Source: Pseudomonas sp. (GTDB taxonomy: Bacteria; Pseudomonadota; Gammaproteobacteria; Pseudomonadales; Pseudomonadaceae). From it: a DNA stretch of 6,059 nucleotides. Positions 1 to 6,059 of this stretch are shown here, piece after piece. The number at the start of each line of letters is the position of its first letter. Position 1 is the stretch's first letter. The notes beneath the pieces are model-generated. The model did no database searches and was not told the origin of the DNA. It saw nothing but the letters and a program-made list of their open reading frames with translations. Position numbers and translations under genes: made by a program. The stretch covers positions 1 through 6,059 of the forward strand of contig DNMQ01000147.1 in NCBI GenBank assembly GCA_003488145.1, read 5' to 3'.

Positions 1-611
1 TGGTCTTCGATATGAATCCACGGCATCCATTGCCGACCATCGCCGATGCGCCCGCCCAAACCAAGCCTGAATGGCGGCAGCAACCGCTGGAGAAAGCCGC
101 CGTCACGCGCCAGCACCAGCCCGGTACGCACCAGCACCACACGCATTCCCAGCACTGTTGCCTCCATCGCGCGCTCTTCCCAGGCATTGCATAGCTGGCT
201 GGCAAAATCGGTGGAGACCGGCTGATCGGCTTCGGTCAGGCGGTGCTCACCGCCGTCGCCGTACCAACCCACGGCGGAACCGGAGATCAGCAGCGCCGGT
301 TTCTGCTCGCGTCGGCCCAGCCACTCGACCAGCTGTTCGGTGAGCTTGACCCGGCTGTTCCATAGCAACGCCTTGCGCGACTTGGTCCATGGCCGATCGG
401 CGATGGGGGCGCCGGCCAGATTGACCACCGCGTCCAGCGCCACGGCATCCAGCTGCTGCAAGCTGCCCACACCCTGCACCTCGGCACCACACAGCGCGGC
501 AACACGTTGCGGCGTGCGGCTCCATACCCACAGCCGATGCCCGTCCGCCAGCCAGCGCCGACACAACGCGCGACCTATCAGCCCGGTACCGCCCGTCAAC
601 AGGATGTTCAT
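1..611 (-). CDS. TIGR01777/YfcH-family NAD(P)-dependent epimerase, 3' end cut by window
   Basis: Reading the minus strand from the ATG at 611 gives an unbroken frame of 203 codons that runs off the left edge; about a third of a usual ~300-residue protein is missing. It opens with a Rossmann dinucleotide-binding loop (TGGTGLIG, residues 6-13). It continues with NLAGAPIADRPW, the SGSAVGWYG segment around Y117, LVRTGLVL, and finally GDGRQWMPWIHIED at the edge, which are hallmarks of the TIGR01777 family of extended SDR (NAD-dependent epimerase) proteins. The true substrate of the family is not established. GGGAG lies 6 nt before the ATG and supports this start. It is transcribed away from the photolyase operon and shares the 612-942 intergenic region with it. 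The family assignment is firm; any specific reaction would be a guess. Confidence 0.93.
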   Translation of the reverse strand, partial: MNILLTGGTGLIGRALCRRWLADGHRLWVWSRTPQRVAALCGAEVQGVGSLQQLDAVALDAVVNLAGAPIADRPWTKSRKALLWNSRVKLTEQLVEWLGRREQKPALLISGSAVGWYGDGGEHRLTEADQPVSTDFASQLCNAWEERAMEATVLGMRVVLVRTGLVLARDGGFLQRLLPPFRLGLGGRIGDGRQWMPWIHIED

Positions 612-829
612 GGTGAGCTCCCGGCGCGCAGCCATTGCGCGGGTTTGACAACTTGCTTGAAAGCATACACCTATACACAGGCACATGAGCCGTACAGTAT
701 TTTCACGCCACCGCTTCGGCTGAGCCACTGGCGCACATCAGGCCGGCCGACAAGCGCTGTAGATCGGTCAGCCACCAAAAACCCCCTCGGTACGCGGCGA
801 CAACTATCCAAAGCCATTCGTTGACACAT
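612..829. other. Intergenic stretch without a recognisable gene
   Basis: This is the left part of the 331-bp gap between the divergent epimerase and operon starts. I see no open frame with a ribosome-binding site, no tRNA-like fold and no stem followed by a T-run. A good -35 hexamer TTGACA sits at 821-826, just before the TTGTACA array, but no matching -10 follows it at 16-18 bp. On the minus strand no convincing sigma70 promoter for the epimerase stands out. CGTACA at 691-696 could be a degenerate copy of the TGTACA core. Confidence 0.6.
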
Positions 830-927
830 TTGTACAGGATTATGCACTTACTTGTACATCATGTATTGACTTGTACAACACCGCGATTATGATGGCCACA
901 AGTTGTACAGAAACCCAACTTGTACAA
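830..927 (+). promoter_or_regulatory. Array of five TTGTACA boxes, probable operator for the MerR/LitR-type regulator
   Basis: Exact TTGTACA occurs at 830-836, 852-858, 871-877, 903-909 and 920-926. The copies at 871-878 and 920-927 extend to the full palindrome TTGTACAA. I find no other TGTACA in the window by eye. Start-to-start spacings are 22, 19, 32 and 17 bp. Weaker look-alikes, TATGCA at 841-846 and TGTATT at 862-867, fall between the first three, giving a roughly 10-bp period from 831 to 877. One box lies inside the promoter spacer and touches the -35; two lie downstream of the -10. TGTACA-type direct repeats are known operators of CarH/LitR MerR-family light regulators, and such a gene is second in the operon, so autoregulation is inferred. 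Confidence 0.75.
866..893 (+). promoter_or_regulatory. Probable sigma70-type promoter of the rudS-merR-phrB operon
   Basis: A -35 hexamer TTGACT (866-871) and a -10 hexamer TATGAT (888-893) are separated by 16 bp. This predicts a start near 900 and a leader of about 40 nt before the rudS ATG. The TTGTACAA palindrome at 871-878 occupies the last base of the -35 and the start of the spacer. Further TTGTACA boxes lie immediately downstream of the predicted start. That layout fits repression by a protein that blocks polymerase. The start site is inferred from the hexamers only. Confidence 0.65.
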
Positions 928-942
928 GACGAGGTCGCCATC

Positions 943-1902
943 ATGCACACCAAGCTCCCCACGCCCAAGATCGGAATCAGCGCCTGCCTGCTTGGTAATC
1001 CGGTGCGTTTCAACGGTGGCCACAAGGAATCGCGCCTGTGCAGCGAGACCCTGGCGCAGCACTTCGAGTTCGTGCCGGTGTGCCCGGAGGTTGCCATCGG
1101 CCTTGGCACACCTCGCGAGCCGATCCGCCTGGTCGGCGACACCGACGCACCAAAGGCTGTCGGCACCGTACGTCCCGAGCTGGATGTCACCGAAGCCCTC
1201 GCCGCCTACGGTCGGCAGATCGCCGAGCAGTTGCACGACATCAACGGCTACATCCTTATGCAGAAATCGCCGTCCTGCGGCATGGCGCGGGTCAAGGTCT
1301 ATGCCGCCAACGGCCACACCCAGCCCGGAGGTGGTAGTGGTGTGTTCGCCCAGGCGCTGATGCAGGCCTGTCCGGATCTGCCTGTCGAAGAGGACGGGCG
1401 CCTGAACGATGCCGTACTGCGCGAAAACTTCCTCACCCGCGTATATGCCCATGCCGACTGGCAGCGCCTGCGTCAGGCCGGCCTCAGCCGCCGGGCCATC
1501 GTCGATTTCCACTCGCGCTACAAGTACCAGCTGATGGCGAGCAACCCGCTGCAGTACAAGGTGCTCGGCCGGCTGGTCGCGCAACTGGCCGAACACTCGC
1601 TGGAGGAGTTCGCACCGCAGTACTTCAGCCAGTTGATGCAGGCGCTGAAGAAGCCGGCCACCCGCGGTACGCACTGCAACGTGCTGCTGCATCTGAGCGG
1701 TTACCTCAAGGACGCGCTTGGCGCGGAGGACCGCCGCGAGATGCGCCACCTCATCGATCAGTACCGCGCCGGCGTCATTCCGCTGGTGGTGCCGCTGACC
1801 CTGCTCAAGCACCACTTCCGTCGGCATCCCGATCATTACGTCGCACGCCAGGCCTACATGCAGCCGCATCCCGAAACCCTCAGCCTGCGCAACGGAATCT
1901 GA
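943..1902 (+). CDS. rudS: RudS-type tRNA 4-thiouridine desulfidase (DUF523/TudS domain + DUF1722 domain)
   Basis: The 319-residue product has an N-terminal DUF523 (TudS) domain of roughly 160 residues: GISACLLGNPVRFNGGHK (11-28), CPEV (47-50), GTPREPIRLV (55-64) and KSPSCG (108-113). A C-terminal DUF1722 domain from about 188 to 305 contains FHSRYKYQLMA and YRAGVIPLVVPLTLLKHHFRRH. TudS proteins bind a [4Fe-4S] cluster through three cysteines; C15, C47 and C112 are the likely ligands here, with C33 extra. The two-domain form was described as RudS, which removes sulfur from 4-thiouridine in tRNA. The ATG at 943 follows GAGG by 8 nt. An in-frame TTG at 871 is rejected because it lies inside the promoter. 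First gene of the operon; stop is 2 nt before the MerR ATG. The exact reaction rests on family knowledge. Confidence 0.88.
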   Translation: MHTKLPTPKIGISACLLGNPVRFNGGHKESRLCSETLAQHFEFVPVCPEVAIGLGTPREPIRLVGDTDAPKAVGTVRPELDVTEALAAYGRQIAEQLHDINGYILMQKSPSCGMARVKVYAANGHTQPGGGSGVFAQALMQACPDLPVEEDGRLNDAVLRENFLTRVYAHADWQRLRQAGLSRRAIVDFHSRYKYQLMASNPLQYKVLGRLVAQLAEHSLEEFAPQYFSQLMQALKKPATRGTHCNVLLHLSGYLKDALGAEDRREMRHLIDQYRAGVIPLVVPLTLLKHHFRRHPDHYVARQAYMQPHPETLSLRNGI

Positions 1903-1904
1903 AC

Positions 1905-2840
1905 ATGAATGAATCAACGGACCTGACGCAGCTGACGGCCGACGGCCTGCTGCCGATCCGCGAAGTGGCGCGCATCACCGGCGTCAACGCTGTGACCCTG
2001 CGTGCCTGGGAGCGCCGTTACGGGCTGATCGTCCCGCTGCGCACGCCCAAGGGTCATCGGCTGTACGAAGAAGCACATATCCAGCGCATCCGCGACATCC
2101 TCACCTGGCTCAATCGCGGCGTTTCGGTCAGCCAGATCAAGCCGCTGCTGGACACCACCACGCCGCCGGAGCTGCCCAGGCAGAACCAGTGGTCGGAGCT
2201 GCTCGAAGAACTGCTGCAGGCCATCGACCGCCTCAGCGAACGACGCCTGGACGATGCCTTCAACCGGGCCATGGCGCTGTATCCGCCGCGCACGCTCTGC
2301 CAGCACCTGCTGCATCCACTGCTCGAGGCACTCGAACAGCGCTGGCAGGGCCAGTACGGCGCAGCGGTGGAGCGGGCGCTGGTTCATTCCTGGCTGCGCA
2401 GCAAACTGGCGACCCGCATCTATTTCAACAACCGGCAGCAGGTCGGGCGTCCGCTGTTGCTCGCCAATCTGGATAACGAGTCCTTCGCACCCGGTCTGTG
2501 GTTGACCGCCTGGCTCGTCTCCAGCACCGACTGCCCAGTCGAAGTCGTCGAGTGGCCGGTACCGCTAAACGAGCTGAACCTGGCGATGGAGCGCATCCTG
2601 CCGCGCGCCCTGTTGCTCTATGCGAGCAACAGCCTGCCGGGCAACTGCCTGCAACGCGACCTGCCGCGTCTGATCGAGCAAAGCGTCGCGCCGCTCTGTG
2701 TGGCCGGGCCGGCCGTTCATATCCATGCACCCGAGCTGCACCGACATCGCGGGCTGATGCTCGCTGAGGGTCCCCTCGGCGCCCTGCAAGAGCTGCATGG
2801 CGCCGGCCTGCTGCCCGGTAGCGAAGGGAGTGCATCATGA
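1905..2840 (+). CDS. MerR-family transcriptional regulator, class II LitR/CarH-like without cobalamin signatures
   Basis: The 311-residue protein starts with a MerR winged helix-turn-helix at about 17-82 (PIREVARITGVNAVTLRAWE, then RRYGL, TPKGHRLY). A helical domain (about 95-180) and a Rossmann-like C-terminal domain (about 183-300) follow, the order seen in the B12 photoreceptors CarH/LitR. The cobalamin signatures are eroded. The helical Wx9EH motif is replaced at W147, where E156-R157 are out of register. The ExHxxG axial-histidine motif reads E192-S-F194-A-P-G197, so phenylalanine replaces the ligand histidine. This matches the class II LitR regulators of pseudomonads (PplR type), which control light-inducible phrB. 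GGAA stands 7 nt before the ATG, and its TGA overlaps the photolyase ATG. It probably binds the TTGTACA boxes at 830-927 and controls its own operon. What it senses cannot be read from sequence. Confidence 0.87.
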   Translation: MNESTDLTQLTADGLLPIREVARITGVNAVTLRAWERRYGLIVPLRTPKGHRLYEEAHIQRIRDILTWLNRGVSVSQIKPLLDTTTPPELPRQNQWSELLEELLQAIDRLSERRLDDAFNRAMALYPPRTLCQHLLHPLLEALEQRWQGQYGAAVERALVHSWLRSKLATRIYFNNRQQVGRPLLLANLDNESFAPGLWLTAWLVSSTDCPVEVVEWPVPLNELNLAMERILPRALLLYASNSLPGNCLQRDLPRLIEQSVAPLCVAGPAVHIHAPELHRHRGLMLAEGPLGALQELHGAGLLPGSEGSAS

Positions 2841-4267
2841 CCCAGCTGCTATGGCTGCGCAGCGATCTGCGCACAAGCGACAACACCGCCCTCGCGGCTG
2901 CGATGGCTTGCGGCCCTACCGTGGCGCTGTATCTGGTCACTCCGGGGCAATGGCTCGCCCACGATGACGCCCCCTGCAAGGTCGACTTCTGGCTGCGTAA
3001 CCTCACCGAGCTGTCGACGCGGCTTGGCGCGCTCAACGTCCCGCTGCTGATTCGCGAGGTCGATGACTGGCAGGCGGTACCCGACGTGTTGCTGAAGGTC
3101 TGCCGCGAACAGGGCGTGCAGCGGCTGCATTACAACGACGAGTACGGGGTAAACGAGCAGCGCCGCGATCTGGCAGTTACGACGCATCTGGAAGCGGCCG
3201 GCATCAGCGTGCGCGGCTATCTCGACCAGCTGCTGTTCACTCCGGGTAGCGTACGGACGCAGTCGGGCAGCTACTTCAAAGTGTTCAGCCAGTTCCGCAA
3301 GGCCTGCCTCGCCCGCCTGAGCGTATCGCTGTCAGCCTGCGAGCCGGTGCCTGCGGCCCAGGTGCCGCTGGGTATCACCAGTGACCCGATACCCACGACG
3401 GTCACCGGCTTTCCGCGACCCACGGACTATCTGCGCGCGCTCTGGCCAGCCGGCGAAGCCTTCGCCCAGCGGCGCCTGGCAGCGTTCGTCGAGGACGACC
3501 TAAACGAATACCACCAGCGCCGCGACCTGCCCGCCGAGCCCGGCACCAGCCAGCTGTCGGCTTACCTCGCCGCCGGTGTCATTTCCATCCGCCAGTGCCT
3601 GCACGCGGCGCTTGGCTACAACCAGGGCGAGCTGGACAGCGGCAGCACCGGCGTCACCACCTGGATCAACGAACTGCTCTGGCGCGAGTTCTACAAGCAC
3701 ATTCTGGTCGGCTATCCGCGGGTGTCCATGTACCGCGCCTTCCGCCCGGAAACCGAGGCACTGCCCTGGCGGCGCGCGCCATACGAGCTGGAAGCATGGC
3801 AGCAGGGCCGCACCGGCTTTCCGGTCATCGATGCAGCCATGCGACAGATGCAGGAAACCGGCTGGATGCACAACCGTTTACGCATGATCGTCGCCATGTT
3901 CCTCAGCAAGAACCTGCTGATCGATTGGCGTGAGGGCGAGCGCTGGTTCATGCGCCACCTGATCGACGGCGACCTTGCCGCCAACAACGGCGGCTGGCAG
4001 TGGAGCGCCTCCACCGGCACGGATTCGGTGCCCTACTTCCGCCTGTTCAATCCGATCAGCCAGTCGCAGCGCTTCGACCCGGACGGGCAGTTCCTGCGCC
4101 GCTGGCTTCCCGAGCTGCAGCACCTGAGCAAGCGCGACGTGCATAACCCGTCGGCGCACCGCAGCCTGTTTGGCGTAACGGAATATCCGGCACCCATCGT
4201 CGACCTCAGTGCCACGCGCGCAAGGGCGCTGGATGCCTTTCGCAACTTGCCGGACGCGCAAGCATGA
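2837..4267 (+). CDS. phrB: Class I deoxyribodipyrimidine (CPD) photolyase
   Basis: The 476-residue enzyme uses FADH- and blue/near-UV light to split cyclobutane pyrimidine dimers in DNA. The N-terminal antenna domain opens with WLRSDLRTSDNTAL (6-19) and keeps N106-E107 of the VNE motif, matching the methenyltetrahydrofolate-contacting pair of the E. coli enzyme. The C-terminal FAD domain shows TSQLSAYLAAG (from 237), LLWREFY with W282, GWMHNRLRM (342-350) and NNGGWQW. The electron-transfer tryptophans W311, W364 and W387 have the same spacing (53 and 23) as E. coli W306/W359/W382. N383 corresponds to the flavin-contacting asparagine, and W282/W389 to the lesion-contacting tryptophans. Nothing essential appears missing. 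GGGAG lies 6 nt before the ATG; the start overlaps the MerR stop as ATGA, and the end overlaps the next gene the same way. Confidence 0.97.
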   Translation: MTQLLWLRSDLRTSDNTALAAAMACGPTVALYLVTPGQWLAHDDAPCKVDFWLRNLTELSTRLGALNVPLLIREVDDWQAVPDVLLKVCREQGVQRLHYNDEYGVNEQRRDLAVTTHLEAAGISVRGYLDQLLFTPGSVRTQSGSYFKVFSQFRKACLARLSVSLSACEPVPAAQVPLGITSDPIPTTVTGFPRPTDYLRALWPAGEAFAQRRLAAFVEDDLNEYHQRRDLPAEPGTSQLSAYLAAGVISIRQCLHAALGYNQGELDSGSTGVTTWINELLWREFYKHILVGYPRVSMYRAFRPETEALPWRRAPYELEAWQQGRTGFPVIDAAMRQMQETGWMHNRLRMIVAMFLSKNLLIDWREGERWFMRHLIDGDLAANNGGWQWSASTGTDSVPYFRLFNPISQSQRFDPDGQFLRRWLPELQHLSKRDVHNPSAHRSLFGVTEYPAPIVDLSATRARALDAFRNLPDAQA

Positions 4268-4692
4268 GCGGCTTCCTGCAGCGTTTCGCCAGCGAGTTCG
4301 CCCGTCTCGACGCGACCAATCTCGACCGCCTGCGCGACCTCTACAGCGCCGACGTGCACTTCACCGACCCGCTGCATGAGGTCTGCGGGCTAGTCGAGCT
4401 GGAACGCTATTTCAGCGAGCTGTACGCCAACGTCGAACACCTGCATTTCGAGTTCATCAGCCACGACGAGGTATGCGACGGCCAGGGCTATCTGCGCTGG
4501 ATCATGAGCTACCGTCATCCGCGGCTGAACGGCGGCGGGCTGATCAGCCTCGAAGGCTGCTCGCTGCTGCGCTGGAACGGCGCCGGCAAGGTCGTCCGTC
4601 ACCGCGACTACTTCGATGCCGGCGCCCTGCTCTATCAGCATGTGCCGTTGCTCGGCGCGGCCATTCGCTGGCTGCAGCGGAGGCTCGCGTGA
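4264..4692 (+). CDS. NTF2/SnoaL-like domain protein of unknown function
   Basis: The 142-residue protein fits a single cone-shaped NTF2-like (SnoaL) fold. An N-terminal helix is followed by LYSADVHFTDPLHEVCG (26-42), then LERYFSELYANVEH, a YLRWIMSYRHP strand, a glycine-rich turn with LISLEGCSLLRWN, and a VVRHRDYFDAG segment near the end. These are characteristic of the small NTF2-like proteins found beside photolyase, SDR and flavoprotein genes in many gamma-proteobacteria. The family includes enzymes and ligand-binding proteins, so no reaction can be assigned. There is no signal peptide, and no strong Shine-Dalgarno site precedes the ATG; the ATGA overlap with phrB suggests translational coupling. 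A role in the same light-stress or lipid pathway is inferred from its place in the operon. Confidence 0.82.
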   Translation: MSGFLQRFASEFARLDATNLDRLRDLYSADVHFTDPLHEVCGLVELERYFSELYANVEHLHFEFISHDEVCDGQGYLRWIMSYRHPRLNGGGLISLEGCSLLRWNGAGKVVRHRDYFDAGALLYQHVPLLGAAIRWLQRRLA

Positions 4693-5456
4693 ACCTCTCG
4701 CGACGTATCTGGCTGACCGGCGCCAGCAGTGGCATCGGCCTGGAGCTGGCGCGCCAGCTGCTCGCCGACGGGCACTGCCTGGCGCTTTCGGCACGCCGCA
4801 CCGAGCCGCTGCAGGCCTTTGCCCGGCGCTACCCGGGGCGTGTGCTGGTGTTGCCCGGCGATCTCACCGACAGCGAACAGGTGCGCGACATCGGCGCCGC
4901 CATCCAGACGCAATGGGGCGCGCTGGACAGCGTGATCCTCAACGCCGGCACCTGCGAATACATCCACGCCGGCCGATTCGACGCGGCGCTGCTGGAGCGC
5001 GTGATGGGCGCCAACGTGCTCGCCGTCGGCTACTGCATCGAGGCGGCACTGCCACTGCTGCGCCAAGGGGTGCGCCCGCATCTGGTCGGTGTCGGCAGCT
5101 CGGTGACCTGGCTGCCGCTGCCACGTGCCGGGGCCTACGGCGCATCCAAGGCGGCGCTGCGCTACCTGCTCGAATCGCTGCGTCTGGATCTGGCCAACGA
5201 AGGCATCGACGTCACCCTCGTCAGCCCGGGGTTCGTCGATACACCGCTGACCCGTCGCAACGACTTTCCCATGCCAATGAGCTGGCCGGCGGACAAAGCC
5301 GCACGGCAGATCGCCCGACGGCTGGAACGCCGCCCGCTGCACATCGCGTTTCCGGCGCCGTTCATCTCTGTGCTGCGCCTGCTCTCACTGCTGCCCGCAC
5401 GCCTGCAATTCGCCCTCGGCCGGCGACTGGCGCGTACGCCTCTCAAGGAAGGATAA
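4689..5456 (+). CDS. Short-chain dehydrogenase/reductase (classical SDR), GTG start
   Basis: The 255-residue protein is a classical SDR. It has the TGASSGIG coenzyme loop (10-17), D58 in the GDLTD motif, the NAG motif (85-87), N109, and the catalytic set S137, Y150, K154 (YGASK). R36-R37 after the second strand favour NADP(H) over NAD(H). The C-terminal part (SPGFVDTPLT, then a hydrophobic FPAPFISVLRLLSLLPARL stretch at about 225-243) may associate with membrane or a lipid substrate. The start is the GTG at 4689: GGAGG lies 5 nt upstream, it overlaps the preceding stop as GTGA, and the coenzyme loop would otherwise sit about 80 residues inside the protein if the in-frame ATG at 4473 were used. 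The substrate is unknown. Genes of this type sit next to the flavoprotein and cyclopropane-synthase-like genes of photo-oxidative stress clusters. Confidence 0.92.
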   Translation: MNLSRRIWLTGASSGIGLELARQLLADGHCLALSARRTEPLQAFARRYPGRVLVLPGDLTDSEQVRDIGAAIQTQWGALDSVILNAGTCEYIHAGRFDAALLERVMGANVLAVGYCIEAALPLLRQGVRPHLVGVGSSVTWLPLPRAGAYGASKAALRYLLESLRLDLANEGIDVTLVSPGFVDTPLTRRNDFPMPMSWPADKAARQIARRLERRPLHIAFPAPFISVLRLLSLLPARLQFALGRRLARTPLKEG

Positions 5457-5458
5457 CC

Positions 5459-6059
5459 ATGAAAATCGCCATCATCGGCAGCGGTATTGCCGGACTTACC
5501 TGTGCGCATCTGCTGTCCCGTCAGCACCAGGTCGCGGTGTTCGAATCGGCCAGCTGGATCGGCGGCCACACCCATACCGTGGACTTCCGTCTGCACGGCC
5601 GGGACTACGCGGTGGACACCGGCTTCATCGTCTTCAATGACTGGACCTACCCCAACTTCATCAAGTTGCTGGACAAGCTCGGAGTGCGCTACAAGCCGAC
5701 CGAAATGAGCTTTTCGGTGAGCGATCCGCTCAGCGACCTGGAATACAACGGCCACGATCTCAACACGTTGTTCGCCCAGCGCAGCAACCTGTTCTCGCCG
5801 CGCTTCTGGCGCATGATTCGCGACATCCTGCGCTTCAACCGCGAAGCACTGGACGACTACAAGCACGGCCGCCTCGGTGCCCACGTCACCCTGGGTACCT
5901 ATCTCGAGCTGGGCCGCTACAGCCAGCGCTTCATCGATCACTACATCGTGCCGATGGGGGCGGCGATCTGGTCGATGTCGCTGGCCGACATGCTGGAATT
6001 CCCGGTGGAATTCTTCATCCGCTTCTTCAAGAACCACGGGCTGCTGTCGGTGAACGACC
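5459..6059 (+). CDS. FAD-dependent amine-oxidase-like flavoprotein (COG2907 type), 3' end cut by window
   Basis: Two hundred residues are visible and the frame is still open at the edge; the family is usually a little over 400 residues. It starts with an FAD-binding Rossmann motif, IIGSGIAGLTCAHLL (5-19, GxGxxG at G7/G9/G12), with E29 for the adenosine ribose and the W-I-G-G-H segment (33-37) typical of amine-oxidase/phytoene-desaturase-like flavoproteins. DTGFIVFNDWTYPNF and PMGAAIWSMS are characteristic of the COG2907 group. AGGAAGG stands 6 nt before the ATG, and the start is 2 nt after the SDR stop, so it belongs to the same operon. Homologous flavoproteins occur with DUF1365 and cyclopropane-fatty-acyl-synthase-like genes, including the furan-fatty-acid (ufa) genes of Rhodobacter sphaeroides. 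An unsaturated or furan fatty acid substrate is therefore an inference, not shown here. Confidence 0.9.
   Translation, partial: MKIAIIGSGIAGLTCAHLLSRQHQVAVFESASWIGGHTHTVDFRLHGRDYAVDTGFIVFNDWTYPNFIKLLDKLGVRYKPTEMSFSVSDPLSDLEYNGHDLNTLFAQRSNLFSPRFWRMIRDILRFNREALDDYKHGRLGAHVTLGTYLELGRYSQRFIDHYIVPMGAAIWSMSLADMLEFPVEFFIRFFKNHGLLSVND

Noticed and set aside
247..684. Minus-strand open frame of 145 codons overlapping the epimerase start
   Set aside because: It is out of frame with the well-conserved TIGR01777 coding sequence on the same strand and shows no family motifs.
717..775. Imperfect repeat CGGCTGAGCCAC / CGGTCAGCCAC in the intergenic region
   Set aside because: The two copies are short, gapped and form no stem with a T-run, so neither a terminator nor a mobile-element end is supported.
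871..942. Upstream extension of the RudS reading frame starting at TTG 871
   Set aside because: The stretch overlaps the -35/-10 elements and the TTGTACA boxes, has no ribosome-binding site, and the DUF523 domain begins right after the ATG at 943, which has GAGG at a good distance.
859..1917. Long minus-strand open frame (352 codons) opposite rudS
   Set aside because: It is an antisense shadow produced by high GC codon use; rudS on the plus strand has clear domain motifs throughout.
2837..4267. Possibility that the photolyase is a cryptochrome or a (6-4) photolyase
   Set aside because: Its motifs and tryptophan-triad spacing match the E. coli class I CPD photolyase closely, and it lacks the iron-sulfur cysteine pattern of CryB/PhrB-type (6-4) enzymes as far as I can see.
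4473..4688. Earlier ATG start for the SDR at 4473
   Set aside because: It would overlap the NTF2-like gene by over 200 bp and add about 72 residues before the coenzyme loop; the GTG at 4689 has GGAGG and a typical 4-nt overlap.
5162..6037. Minus-strand open frame (291 codons) opposite the SDR and flavoprotein genes
   Set aside because: It spans two well-supported plus-strand genes and their junction and has no recognisable domain.

Overview
The window is high-GC DNA with tightly packed, overlapping genes and protein sequences typical of Pseudomonas in the broad sense. A Pseudomonas stutzeri-type or close relative is likely, judged from recalled family resemblance and gene order, not from a database search. 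It holds one divergent gene cut by the left edge, a 331-bp intergenic regulatory region, and six co-directional genes, the last cut by the right edge.

Layout: (1) 1-611, minus strand: the N-terminal 203 residues of a TIGR01777/YfcH-family NAD(P)-dependent epimerase. (2) 612-942: intergenic. The half nearest the operon carries five exact TTGTACA boxes between 830 and 927, around a good promoter (TTGACT-N16-TATGAT, 866-893). (3) 943-1902: DUF523+DUF1722 protein of the RudS type, a tRNA 4-thiouridine desulfidase. (4) 1905-2840: MerR-family regulator with the CarH/LitR architecture but with both cobalamin-binding signatures broken. (5) 2837-4267: class I CPD photolyase PhrB. (6) 4264-4692: NTF2/SnoaL-like protein. 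(7) 4689-5456: short-chain dehydrogenase with a GTG start. (8) 5459-window end: N-terminal 200 residues of a COG2907-type FAD-dependent amine-oxidase-like flavoprotein.

Genes 3-8 are joined by 2-nt gaps or 4-nt ATGA/GTGA overlaps, so they read as one operon driven from the promoter near 866-893. The coherent theme is response to light and photo-oxidative damage. PhrB repairs UV dimers in DNA. RudS removes the near-UV chromophore 4-thiouridine from tRNA. The MerR protein is a probable class II LitR light-response regulator acting on the TTGTACA boxes. The NTF2-like, SDR and FAD proteins resemble membrane-lipid genes that accompany photolyases in singlet-oxygen/light regulons of other proteobacteria. 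The least described points are the dense TTGTACA array, the B12-less form of the regulator, and the pairing of tRNA de-thiolation with DNA photorepair in one transcript.
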